Shown: piece by piece, positions 56,725 to 64,000 of the stretch | Position numbering within the stretch: the first letter of the stretch is position 1 | How the letters are laid out: each line of letters begins with the position of its first letter | NCBI RefSeq assembly: GCF_003852715.1 | Contig: NZ_RIAV01000009.1 | Location: forward strand, 1-64,000 | Direction of reading: 5' to 3' | Length of the DNA: 64,000 nucleotides | Origin: Ectobacillus antri | GTDB taxonomy: Bacteria > Bacillota > Bacilli > Bacillales > Bacillaceae_G | The notes under the pieces: model-generated | Seen by the model: the letters and a program-made list of their open reading frames with translations, nothing else | Database searches by the model: none | What the model was told of the DNA's origin: nothing | Position numbers and translations under genes: made by a program

Positions 56725-58287
56725 ATGCCGAAGCAATATTATCCACTAAAAGATTTTAGTCTCGGTTTAAACGACAAAGCGGCTGCGCACTTACTAGATG
56801 ACAGAGAACTGGCAGAAGCGACGAATGTCGTGCTTGGTACGGGGTGGGTATCTAAACGGAATGGGTATGAGCAATATGCCACGTTTCCTGCGCCCGTACG
56901 GAAGATTTACAACTACTTAAAGGTAAATGGTCATATGGAGTTGTTGGTTGTCTCAGATAAGCTGTATACGCAGGATGACACGATATGTACAGCGATACCA
57001 GGAACGGTCGGCAATGGTGACCGATTCTCGATGATTACTGTGAAAGATAGAAGTGTAAACGATGTGGCGCTTATCGCAGATGGTGGTATGTTGAAACGCT
57101 ATAACGGTATAGATGTCGCGGTTGTTACACCACATTTACCGAATACGCAAGAACAAGAGAATCCCGGTCTGAATGAGTTAGGGAACTTAAGTGCGTTCCG
57201 TGCGCTTACAATGCACAAAGGACGTTTATACGCAGCTGCACATCCTGTCCATAAGAATCGCGTCTCATTCAGTCACATCGATCCAACACTTGGTTTTTCT
57301 GTGTATGACTATTTCCCTGCCGTAAACTTCTTTGATATCGCGACAAATGACAACGACGAGATTATTGAGCTGCGCACATTTCGCGATACGTTGGTCATCT
57401 TCTGTCGTAATACGATATGGGCCTTGTACGGTAATACAACCAGTGAGTTTCAGTTGCTAAAGATTAACGTACCGACTGGATGTGTGGCACCAAAGAGTGT
57501 AACAGCTGTAGAAAATAACCTGTTTTATCTCAGTGATACACATGTCTATGCGTTGTTCGCGACAGATTTTAATACCGTAAGTGCACAGGTCATATCGGAC
57601 AAGGTAGAAAACACATTGAAAGGCATTTCTTCATCGGAAAAAGCGAAAGCAACCGGTGTATTTCACGAAAACAAATACTATCTTTCGTTTCCATCCGGTT
57701 TGACACTGGTATATGATGTGCTGTTGCAAGCATGGACCAAATACACGAATATCCAAGCCAACACGTTCCTTGTGAGAGAGGGGCGTTTATTTTTTGGGTC
57801 GGAAAACAAAAATGTCTATCGTTTTGGGGATGTGTACCACGATGAGGGGCAACCGATTCCGTTTCTGTTGAAGACCAAACGTTTGGATTTTGGCAGCATG
57901 ATGAACGATAAGAAACTGCGGCGTATGTGGATACAATCCAAGCAATATGAAGAATCTGCAAGCGGTTATACGATAGATGCGGTATTTGAAGATGAGACAA
58001 AGCGGTTAGTGAGCAACATCATCAATGATGAATTGTTTCCCAAATGGGATGAAGATCCTTGGGATACTGCTGTATGGGATGCAGTCCCGCATTCCAATCC
58101 AAACAGTGCGAAATGGGATGAGGCGGTATGGGATAGTAGCCGCTGGGACTTCTTAGAGATTCAACAAGAAGAGGTCCGTATCCGTGAAAAATCACGAACG
58201 CTACAACTCGTTATCAGTAATGATGTCCGGTATCAACCTGTCACGATTTATGGTATCGAGTTTGAATATAAACCAAGAAAACCATAG
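56725..58287 (+). CDS. Tail nozzle / packaged-DNA stabilisation protein (P22 gp10-like)
   Basis: 520 residues (GGAGGTGACG upstream). N-terminal FSLGLNDKAAAHLLDDRELA and EATNVVLGTGWVSKRNGYEQ mark the family of podoviral tail nozzle/stabilisation proteins with a beta-propeller core (VSDKLYTQD, VIFCRNTIWALYGN). Near the C-terminus is a Trp/Asp-rich run with WDEDPWDTAVWDAV and WDEAVWDSSRWDF. It plugs the portal after packaging. Confidence 0.75.
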   Translation: MPKQYYPLKDFSLGLNDKAAAHLLDDRELAEATNVVLGTGWVSKRNGYEQYATFPAPVRKIYNYLKVNGHMELLVVSDKLYTQDDTICTAIPGTVGNGDRFSMITVKDRSVNDVALIADGGMLKRYNGIDVAVVTPHLPNTQEQENPGLNELGNLSAFRALTMHKGRLYAAAHPVHKNRVSFSHIDPTLGFSVYDYFPAVNFFDIATNDNDEIIELRTFRDTLVIFCRNTIWALYGNTTSEFQLLKINVPTGCVAPKSVTAVENNLFYLSDTHVYALFATDFNTVSAQVISDKVENTLKGISSSEKAKATGVFHENKYYLSFPSGLTLVYDVLLQAWTKYTNIQANTFLVREGRLFFGSENKNVYRFGDVYHDEGQPIPFLLKTKRLDFGSMMNDKKLRRMWIQSKQYEESASGYTIDAVFEDETKRLVSNIINDELFPKWDEDPWDTAVWDAVPHSNPNSAKWDEAVWDSSRWDFLEIQQEEVRIREKSRTLQLVISNDVRYQPVTIYGIEFEYKPRKP

Positions 58288-58298
58288 GAGGGGAATAC

Positions 58299-58745
58299 AT
58301 GCCAAATTTAACAAGGTTATATAACTTCCAACCGGGTACACCTATTTCTTCTTCACAAATGAATCAAGAATTAAATCAACTCGTGAATGGCGTGAACAAC
58401 ACGTATTCCAAGACAGAATCAGATGCCAATTTTCTGAAGAAAACAGCATTAGCCACAGCTACACCACTTATGCAAAGTGGCTGGGTTTCACGTTCGGGCT
58501 CGGAGAGTGCATATAAGTTTATTCGTACGCAAGAAGGATTGGTGCATGTTGTTGGGAGTATTATAAATGGCGCTACAGGGATTAACAGTGTGATATCTAA
58601 TATCCCTCCGGGTTTTGAACCGGCGAAAATAGAGTACATGGTAGTCGGTAGTGGATTAGTGCGGTTCCAAGGCTCGCAAGTTTCAGTTGCACGTTCGCTA
58701 CCGACAGCCGAAGTATTCTTCAATATGACGTATTCTACAGTGTGA
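58299..58745 (+). CDS. Tail-region structural protein
   Basis: 148 residues after AGGAGGGG. The N-terminus (YNFQPGTPISSSQMNQELNQ) is typical of a virion-anchoring segment; the rest is beta-rich with IPPGFEPAKIEYMVVGSG, as in tail or head fibre tips. Exact role unknown. Confidence 0.65.
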   Translation: MPNLTRLYNFQPGTPISSSQMNQELNQLVNGVNNTYSKTESDANFLKKTALATATPLMQSGWVSRSGSESAYKFIRTQEGLVHVVGSIINGATGINSVISNIPPGFEPAKIEYMVVGSGLVRFQGSQVSVARSLPTAEVFFNMTYSTV

Positions 58746-58757
58746 GGAGGATGAGAT

Positions 58758-59474
58758 ATGGCAGACCTTACATTTACCGCACCGTACCGGGCGGCGATGA
58801 CAACGAAACAAGCACAAGCGCAGGCAGGGAATGAATTGTCTGCGCTGTATCAACGTGCCTTGCAAAACGTGAAATCTCAATTGTATAACAACCAAGTCAT
58901 GGCAGCAGAACAGGCGGCTGCACGTGGCTTATCACATTCCGGCTTGGCACAGGATGCACAGAACAAGCTCATGTTGGGTGCACAGGGACAGATTGGCGAC
59001 ATGGAAGCAGAACGCGCTTCTAAGGTAGCTGCACTTGCAAGGCAAATCCTTGAACGTGACCAAGATGTAGGTTTCCGCGAACGACAGCAAGCGTATAGTG
59101 AATGGAACGGACAGCAAGGATTGCGCATGGAACAAGACCGTTTTAACTATCAGAAAGAGCGTGACAAAGTTGCAGATGGACAGTGGCAACAAGAGTTTTC
59201 GCTCCAAAAGCAACGAGCCGCTTCTAGTGGAAGGGGAGGTAGTGGCGGCAGTAGAGGGCGTTCTGGCTCCCCGAGACCAGCTTATCAAGCAGACCCACAA
59301 GCGCCAAAAATCAACTTACCGGATACGTTCCAAAGTTACATTGATGCGAAGGTGCCGACAACCAATAGTTACGCAGGCTTCATGAAGCAAGCACGATTAA
59401 TCGAACCAGAAGCAGCAAATGCGTATTACATTGACCAAGCGAAGGATGCAAGAAGAAAAGCGTACGGGGGGTAA
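58758..59474 (+). CDS. Putative ejection-module protein
   Basis: 238 residues (GAGGAGGATGAG upstream). Ala/Gln-rich helices (NVKSQLYNNQVMAAEQAAAR, ERQQAYSEWNGQQGLRMEQD), a Gly/Ser/Arg linker (about 154-172), and a C-terminal domain (LPDTFQSYIDAKVPTTNSY). The composition is that of podoviral internal/ejection proteins; it is paired with the giant protein that follows 3 bases later. Confidence 0.6.
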   Translation: MADLTFTAPYRAAMTTKQAQAQAGNELSALYQRALQNVKSQLYNNQVMAAEQAAARGLSHSGLAQDAQNKLMLGAQGQIGDMEAERASKVAALARQILERDQDVGFRERQQAYSEWNGQQGLRMEQDRFNYQKERDKVADGQWQQEFSLQKQRAASSGRGGSGGSRGRSGSPRPAYQADPQAPKINLPDTFQSYIDAKVPTTNSYAGFMKQARLIEPEAANAYYIDQAKDARRKAYGG

Positions 59475-59477
59475 CAT

Positions 59478-62400
59478 ATGGCGTACAAACCAAAAGAATG
59501 GGAAGAAACCTTATTCGGTAAGGTGGATGGCCGTAAGGTAAAAGATAAGCAAGCCTATTACAACGATGCGCTGACAAAAGAAACGCAAAACTGGATGGCA
59601 CAAAAGAATGTAAAGGGGGATGTTGGTTCTTACAAGAACCACATCTCTCGTTATTATGACGATCAGGACCGTATCAACGGATTTAACTCATTCCTCGAGA
59701 AGTTTAAAAAGAAGAATGAAGAATCACAAAAGAAAGCGTCTGAATCGTTTGTCAGAGATAATCCGCAACTGGTCAAGGATTATCGCGACATGGGCGGTAC
59801 ATCACAGTACGTCACACAAGAAGCATACGATGAACAGAAACGGATTACGGACGGATTCTCTCGTTTGCAGAGTGCCAAGAAAGAGCAAGAAAAGACACAA
59901 AAGAAAAGTGAACCATCTTTTCTAGGAGACGTTGCTTACACGCTGAAGAAATGGGGACAAGCTGCCAATCCGTTTGATGATGTATCTGCTAAAGAAGCGA
60001 TTAGCGACTTTACGAAGAACGGCTTTAAAGGTACAGATACAAAAGAAGTAAACCGCTTTGCGAACCGTACGTTGAATTCAGCCACGCTCAATGCTTCCGA
60101 TGCACTCATGAAGGGTGTACGCGGGGAAGATGCTATCACATGGCAGAATAAACGCGAGGGGCTTGGTAACAACGCAGCAGACTTTATCTCGACAGGCCTT
60201 GGTTATGTGGTACCAGGTGCGTTGGGTGCAAAAGCTATAAAAGGCACAAAACTAGCCGCAGATACATCTAAAACAGGACTAGCACGTGTCGGACAGTGGG
60301 CGAAAGAAGGAGCGGCTATTGGCGGTGGTATCTCGCTTGCAGAAACGCCTGCTAAAGCCTATTTAAATCCCGACCAAGGGGTAAGTGACCATGCGCAACG
60401 AATCGCTTTAGAGACAGGATTAGGGGCATTAGGTGACGTTGCAATACGTGGTGCAGGAGAAGGATTAACGAAAGTGTTGCAGGCAATTAACAAGGATAAG
60501 GCGTTCAAACAACTAGACACGATTATGCAAGGTAAAGACCCGAACGCTCCGCTTCGTGCGAACCTACCAGAACAGGCACCACAACAGGGCAATACACGAA
60601 GTTTACCGAACAAAATGGAAGCTATTACGCCTGCACGAAATGAAGCGGCACCGAGTTTAGCATCCGCTGCAGCTAAAGTACCACAAGTAAATACGGCGAG
60701 GACTCCCATTGCTCCAACTTCCGCACAAGCATTACCAGAAGGTGTACAAGCTATGACATCACCTGCTATTCCGTTACCACAAGCAAGTGGAGCGGCAAAC
60801 GGTACTATCACAAGGCAACAGCTTCTGGACAATTTACGTAATCGGTTTGGAGTAACCATTCGTACAGGACGACTAAGCGCACCAGAGGATGTACAAGGAA
60901 TATATAAAGTGACACCTGAAGTAATTCGTTCACGGAATCATGGTGATTTACAGGTCATCTCACACGAAATTGGTCATCACCTTGACAAACAACTTCAATT
61001 GTCAAATCCAAAATTTGATGCAGAGTTGATGGCACTTGGTCAGAAAACATCAGGACAAGGTTATACGCCGGACCAAGTGCGATCAGAAGGATTAGCAGAA
61101 TTTATGCGTTTATATATGGTGGAACCACAAGTTGCACAGCAACAAGCGCCACAATTAGCGCAGTTTCTTGATAGTCAATTACCAAAAGACATTCAAGCAA
61201 AAATCATGGATACGCGTAGTGATTTTCAGACATGGATTAACCAAGGTGCTATCAATCAAACAATCGGTCAAATGAACATTCATGGTAGTAAAAATCCTAT
61301 TCAGAACCTAAAAGAAAAACTGCAAAACCTGCCTAAAACTGCTGAAGAACTATATACAGAAGGTGTAGATAAATTATTACCTCTTTCTAAAGTAGAAAAA
61401 GAATTGGCAGGTACAGAGAAAAAGGTTCTTGGTGGTCTATATAAGATTAAAAACTTGCCAGATGCTTCAGAGTCTCTCTATAAACAAGCGCGTCTTGCGG
61501 CTGGGACACCACGTGCTGCTGAACAGAAGCTACAAGAACTACGGAAAATTCTTGCTCCGATTGTAAATAGTAAAGACTTTACATTAAAAGAATTCCGTTC
61601 TTATATCGCCATGAAACAAGCGCGTGATTTAGAAAATCACGGTATCCAATCTGGTTTTACTAAGGAACAAATTGAAGAAGTGTTACAAAAATTTGATAAT
61701 GTTCCTGAAATGAAGAAAGCACAGCAAGATTTACTCGCTTATAACAACTCTTTATTAGATATTTTGACTGATGCGCAAGTGAAAACAAAAGAATCGGTAG
61801 AAGCCATGCGTAAAAAATACCCAAACTACACACCATTCTTTCGATACTTTGATGAGGAATCTTCAGGCGGGCTAACAGGTAACGGGTTTGTTGATTTAAA
61901 TGATCCGGTTAAACGTATGACTGGTTCTAGTCGTGATATTATTGACCCGTTAGAAAGTATTATTCGTAATACATTTACTACAATGAAGACGGCTGCGCAC
62001 AACAAAGTCGGCTTACAACTGAAGCGTTTATCACAAAAAGAAGGTGCTGGTGGGTTAATTGAACGTTTGGAAGGAAAACAGCCAGTAAGCAAGGAAAACA
62101 TTGTCACGGTATTTGAAAACGGTGAGCGCGTGCAATATCAATTATCGCCAGAGCTCTACCGTTCTATGAAAGCACTGGATAAGGAATCACTCGGTAAGTG
62201 GTTCCAACTTGCAGCAAAACCTACTGATTGGCTACGTGCCGGTGCGACACTAACACCTGAATTTGCTTTACGAAATCCGATTCGTGACCAATTCAACGCG
62301 ACTGTTGTCAGTGATGTAGGCTATAACCCGATTGACTTTTTCCGTGGGTTAAAAGAGGTAACGAAAGCAAAAAGCGGGAAAGCCTCACCTGTCTATGACG

Positions 62401-63704
62401 AATGGGTAAAACAAGGCGGTGCTTACGGTGGGTATCTCTCTGCGGATCGTGACGTACTGAAGCAGAACTTGGATAATCTTACACAAGAGGGAAGTAAGGT
62501 ACAACGTTTGGCTAAGAATGCGGTGAAACCAAGCAAGTGGCTAGAAGGGTTGCAAAAACTATCTGAAATCTCCGAGGAATCTACAAAAATAGGTGCCTAT
62601 AAAAAAGGATTGAAGAAGGGATTATCACCTGAAGAAAGTGCCTATCAAGCTCGTGAACTTATGGACTTTAATCGTATGGGTGACAAGATGCAGGGTGTGA
62701 ACCAAATCTACGCCTTTCTGAATGCGAACGTACAAGGGAAAGACAAATTGATTCGTGCTTTCCGTGAAAATCCTGTACGTACAGCTGCACGCATCACAGG
62801 ACTTACAGTACCACCTACCGCACTTGCATATGCCAGCTATAATTGGGCGAACGAAAAGCAGAAAGAGCTTATCGACAATATGCCGCAGTGGGAGAAGGAG
62901 ACGTACTGGGCAGTTGCTGTACCAGGTACAGATGAAGTGGCACGGATTCCGAAGCCGTTTGATATCAACGCGGTGCCGAATGCGATGGAAAAAGGCATAG
63001 ATTACTTTGCTAAAGGGGATAAATACGCGTTTGAAGATAAGAAGGACAGCGATGTATGGAAGACGGTTGCTACTGCAGCTACACCAACTTTCTTAAAACC
63101 ATTTTCCGAAAATGCTATGAATCACTCTTTATTTACAGGTGGTCCTATCGTTCCGCAACGTGACCAAGCGAATTCACCAGGTAAACAATTCGGTCCTACG
63201 ACAAGTGAAACAGCAAAATTCGTTGGAGAGACTACCAATTCGTCACCTTATAAATTAGATAACCTATACCGTTCCTATACTGCGGGATTAGGTCAATATC
63301 CGCTAAAAGGATTGGATAAGGTCATTACAGCTCTATCTGGTAAAGAAGCACCAACACCAGTCGGAAAGTCCTTTACAGAATCTGTACCAGGTGTTAAAGC
63401 ATTCTTCTCGAACGATTTAAGTGGTGGTAAGGTTATGGATGATTACTATCGCATCATGGAGAAGCAACAGCAAATCGCAGCGGATGCCAAAGACGAAGGA
63501 AAAGAAGCACCAAACAAATCGCAAATGACCGCGTTTAACAAAGTCAACAAAGATATGGGAGAACTGCGTGCAATGTATCGTCAAGTCATGGCAGATACAG
63601 AAATGTCACCGGATGCAAAACGTACAGAGGTTGATAAGCTCAACAAACAAATGAAAGAACTGGCGCGGCAAGGTGTACGCATCTTCCGTCCGGATTACAA
63701 GTAG
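59478..63704 (+). CDS. Giant ejection protein with zinc-metallopeptidase motif
   Basis: 1408 residues. The N-terminal 1-200 is charged and helical; about 220-290 holds Gly/Ala-rich segments that could touch membrane (DFISTGLGYVVPGALGAKAI). HEIGHH at 496-501, followed by SEGLAEF near 536-542, forms a zincin motif (HExxH plus a downstream Glu). The C-terminal two thirds is helical with LRNPIRDQFNATVVSDVGY and FRPDYK at the end, like the large polyvalent-protein associated domains of phage ejection proteins. It probably enters the host with the DNA, the protease acting on the wall or on host proteins. Confidence 0.75.
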   Translation: MAYKPKEWEETLFGKVDGRKVKDKQAYYNDALTKETQNWMAQKNVKGDVGSYKNHISRYYDDQDRINGFNSFLEKFKKKNEESQKKASESFVRDNPQLVKDYRDMGGTSQYVTQEAYDEQKRITDGFSRLQSAKKEQEKTQKKSEPSFLGDVAYTLKKWGQAANPFDDVSAKEAISDFTKNGFKGTDTKEVNRFANRTLNSATLNASDALMKGVRGEDAITWQNKREGLGNNAADFISTGLGYVVPGALGAKAIKGTKLAADTSKTGLARVGQWAKEGAAIGGGISLAETPAKAYLNPDQGVSDHAQRIALETGLGALGDVAIRGAGEGLTKVLQAINKDKAFKQLDTIMQGKDPNAPLRANLPEQAPQQGNTRSLPNKMEAITPARNEAAPSLASAAAKVPQVNTARTPIAPTSAQALPEGVQAMTSPAIPLPQASGAANGTITRQQLLDNLRNRFGVTIRTGRLSAPEDVQGIYKVTPEVIRSRNHGDLQVISHEIGHHLDKQLQLSNPKFDAELMALGQKTSGQGYTPDQVRSEGLAEFMRLYMVEPQVAQQQAPQLAQFLDSQLPKDIQAKIMDTRSDFQTWINQGAINQTIGQMNIHGSKNPIQNLKEKLQNLPKTAEELYTEGVDKLLPLSKVEKELAGTEKKVLGGLYKIKNLPDASESLYKQARLAAGTPRAAEQKLQELRKILAPIVNSKDFTLKEFRSYIAMKQARDLENHGIQSGFTKEQIEEVLQKFDNVPEMKKAQQDLLAYNNSLLDILTDAQVKTKESVEAMRKKYPNYTPFFRYFDEESSGGLTGNGFVDLNDPVKRMTGSSRDIIDPLESIIRNTFTTMKTAAHNKVGLQLKRLSQKEGAGGLIERLEGKQPVSKENIVTVFENGERVQYQLSPELYRSMKALDKESLGKWFQLAAKPTDWLRAGATLTPEFALRNPIRDQFNATVVSDVGYNPIDFFRGLKEVTKAKSGKASPVYDEWVKQGGAYGGYLSADRDVLKQNLDNLTQEGSKVQRLAKNAVKPSKWLEGLQKLSEISEESTKIGAYKKGLKKGLSPEESAYQARELMDFNRMGDKMQGVNQIYAFLNANVQGKDKLIRAFRENPVRTAARITGLTVPPTALAYASYNWANEKQKELIDNMPQWEKETYWAVAVPGTDEVARIPKPFDINAVPNAMEKGIDYFAKGDKYAFEDKKDSDVWKTVATAATPTFLKPFSENAMNHSLFTGGPIVPQRDQANSPGKQFGPTTSETAKFVGETTNSSPYKLDNLYRSYTAGLGQYPLKGLDKVITALSGKEAPTPVGKSFTESVPGVKAFFSNDLSGGKVMDDYYRIMEKQQQIAADAKDEGKEAPNKSQMTAFNKVNKDMGELRAMYRQVMADTEMSPDAKRTEVDKLNKQMKELARQGVRIFRPDYK

Positions 63705-63728
63705 AGGGCTCAATGAGCTCTCTTTCTT
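63704..63728 (+). terminator. Rho-independent terminator
   Basis: GAGGGCTC-AAT-GAGCTCTC followed by TTTCTTTA, after the giant ejection gene. Confidence 0.7.
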
Positions 63729-63750
63729 TATATCTAAAGGAGGTTATGGA

Positions 63751-64000
63751 ATGTCAATTAGCATGGAAGGGTTACGTATTGTGCACGCCTATTTGTTTGG
63801 CGGTGTGAAGTTTTTGGATTTACTGGTGGTGTTAATGTTCGTGGACATTATCACAGGGGTGCTACGTGCAATCAAAGAGAAACGTTTGCGGAGCCGTAGT
63901 GCCATGTATGGATACGCTCGAAAAATTGCCGTGTTCGGCATTATCATTTTAGCAAATATCATTGATGTCATCTTGTCGTTACAAGGAACCATAGCTTTTG
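63751..64000 (+). CDS. Phage holin (PF05105/TcdE-type), cut by window edge
   Basis: 83 codons visible from ATG 63751 (AAAGGAGG upstream). Two or more hydrophobic helices (KFLDLLVVLMFVDIITGVL, KIAVFGIIILANIIDVIL) separated by the basic RAIKEKRLRSRSAMYGY loop match the toxin-secretion/phage-lysis holin family. The endolysin is expected just beyond the edge. Confidence 0.85.
   Translation, partial: MSISMEGLRIVHAYLFGGVKFLDLLVVLMFVDIITGVLRAIKEKRLRSRSAMYGYARKIAVFGIIILANIIDVILSLQGTIAF

Larger units (their letters stand above)
31072..64000. mobile_element. Prophage, podovirus-like, left and central parts (right end outside window)
   Basis: Contiguous phage modules run from an integrase (minus strand) through regulation, replication, packaging, head, short tail and holin. 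There is no tail tube, sheath or tape-measure gene; portal, gp4-like adaptor, gp10-like nozzle, tailspike and large ejection protein occur in the order expected of P22-like podoviruses. Structural genes are intact, with no frameshift or stop detected, so the phage may be functional. The left boundary is approximate. Confidence 0.9.

Noticed and set aside
1-64000. CRISPR arrays, rRNA, tRNA and integron-type att arrays
   Set aside because: No regularly spaced repeats of 25-40 bp, no rRNA signatures and no tRNA T-arms seen; the only short tandem arrays are at 35245-35290 and 39103-39206.

Overview
The window is a low-GC Firmicute chromosome segment, most likely Bacillus (gene content and repeat types fit the Bacillus cereus group or a close relative). 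It shows strong AGGAGG ribosome sites, frequent TTG/GTG starts, U-tract terminators, a CIRCE heat-shock operator and Bacillus-type families (DUF1836, YxcD, YrdB, Gp157, ERF, DegV). The first 31 kb are host chromosome. The rest is the left and central part of a prophage that runs off the right edge, so the right attachment site and the end of the lysis module are not visible.

Host part: the end of an IS3-family element (1-118); a small zinc-ribbon gene with an apparent ATA start; a structured RNA with its own terminator; a MutS2-like ATPase without Smr domain; an MFS transporter; a Mug-type DNA glycosylase; a compact SRP-like RNA (about 5688-5767); an SDR enzyme and an alpha/beta hydrolase; a DUF1836 regulator divergent from a membrane-protein/YxcD pair with matching operators; a two-component system followed by an ABC permease/ATPase pair whose promoters share 11-bp-period direct repeats; a FAD oxidoreductase; htpG with a CIRCE site. 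The stretch 17.8-20.9 kb is dominated by decaying genes (VOC, two GNATs, an MBL hydrolase fragment). An ArsB/NhaD-type transporter, RecQ, a small tyrosine recombinase, a TPR/dynamin-like GTPase and a DegV protein follow.

Prophage (about 31.07 kb to the end): integrase; CI-like and Cro-like repressors with GTCGC operators; then a complete arbitrium module, AimR receptor (33170-34357), a 50-residue AimP peptide precursor ending SDPGPGVG (34389-34541), a co-centred bipartite dyad with 24 bp between its outer arms (34601-34636) and an aimX-position small ORF (34680-34829). A second repressor switch follows (34842-35694). The early/replication block encodes Gp157, ERF annealase, a winged-helix initiator with internal repeats that may be the origin, a DnaC-like loader, SSB, a glutaredoxin-like protein, a dimeric dUTPase, RecU and an ArpU-like late activator. 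Small AT-rich genes are wedged between these core genes and flanked by recurring boundary motifs (GTRGACACA.. upstream, AGTCCGARGA downstream). One of these cassette genes is a DUF2829/Tad2 anti-Thoeris homologue.

Late block: terminase subunits, P22-like portal, scaffold, N4-gp56-type capsid protein, SGNH-hydrolase appendage, gp4-like adaptor, pectate-lyase-fold tailspike, gp10-like nozzle/stabilisation protein, and a 1408-residue ejection protein carrying an HEIGH zinc-protease motif, then a holin cut by the window edge. No tape measure, tail tube or sheath is present. The order is that of a short-tailed, podovirus-like temperate phage in a Gram-positive host, under peptide-based lysis-lysogeny control.
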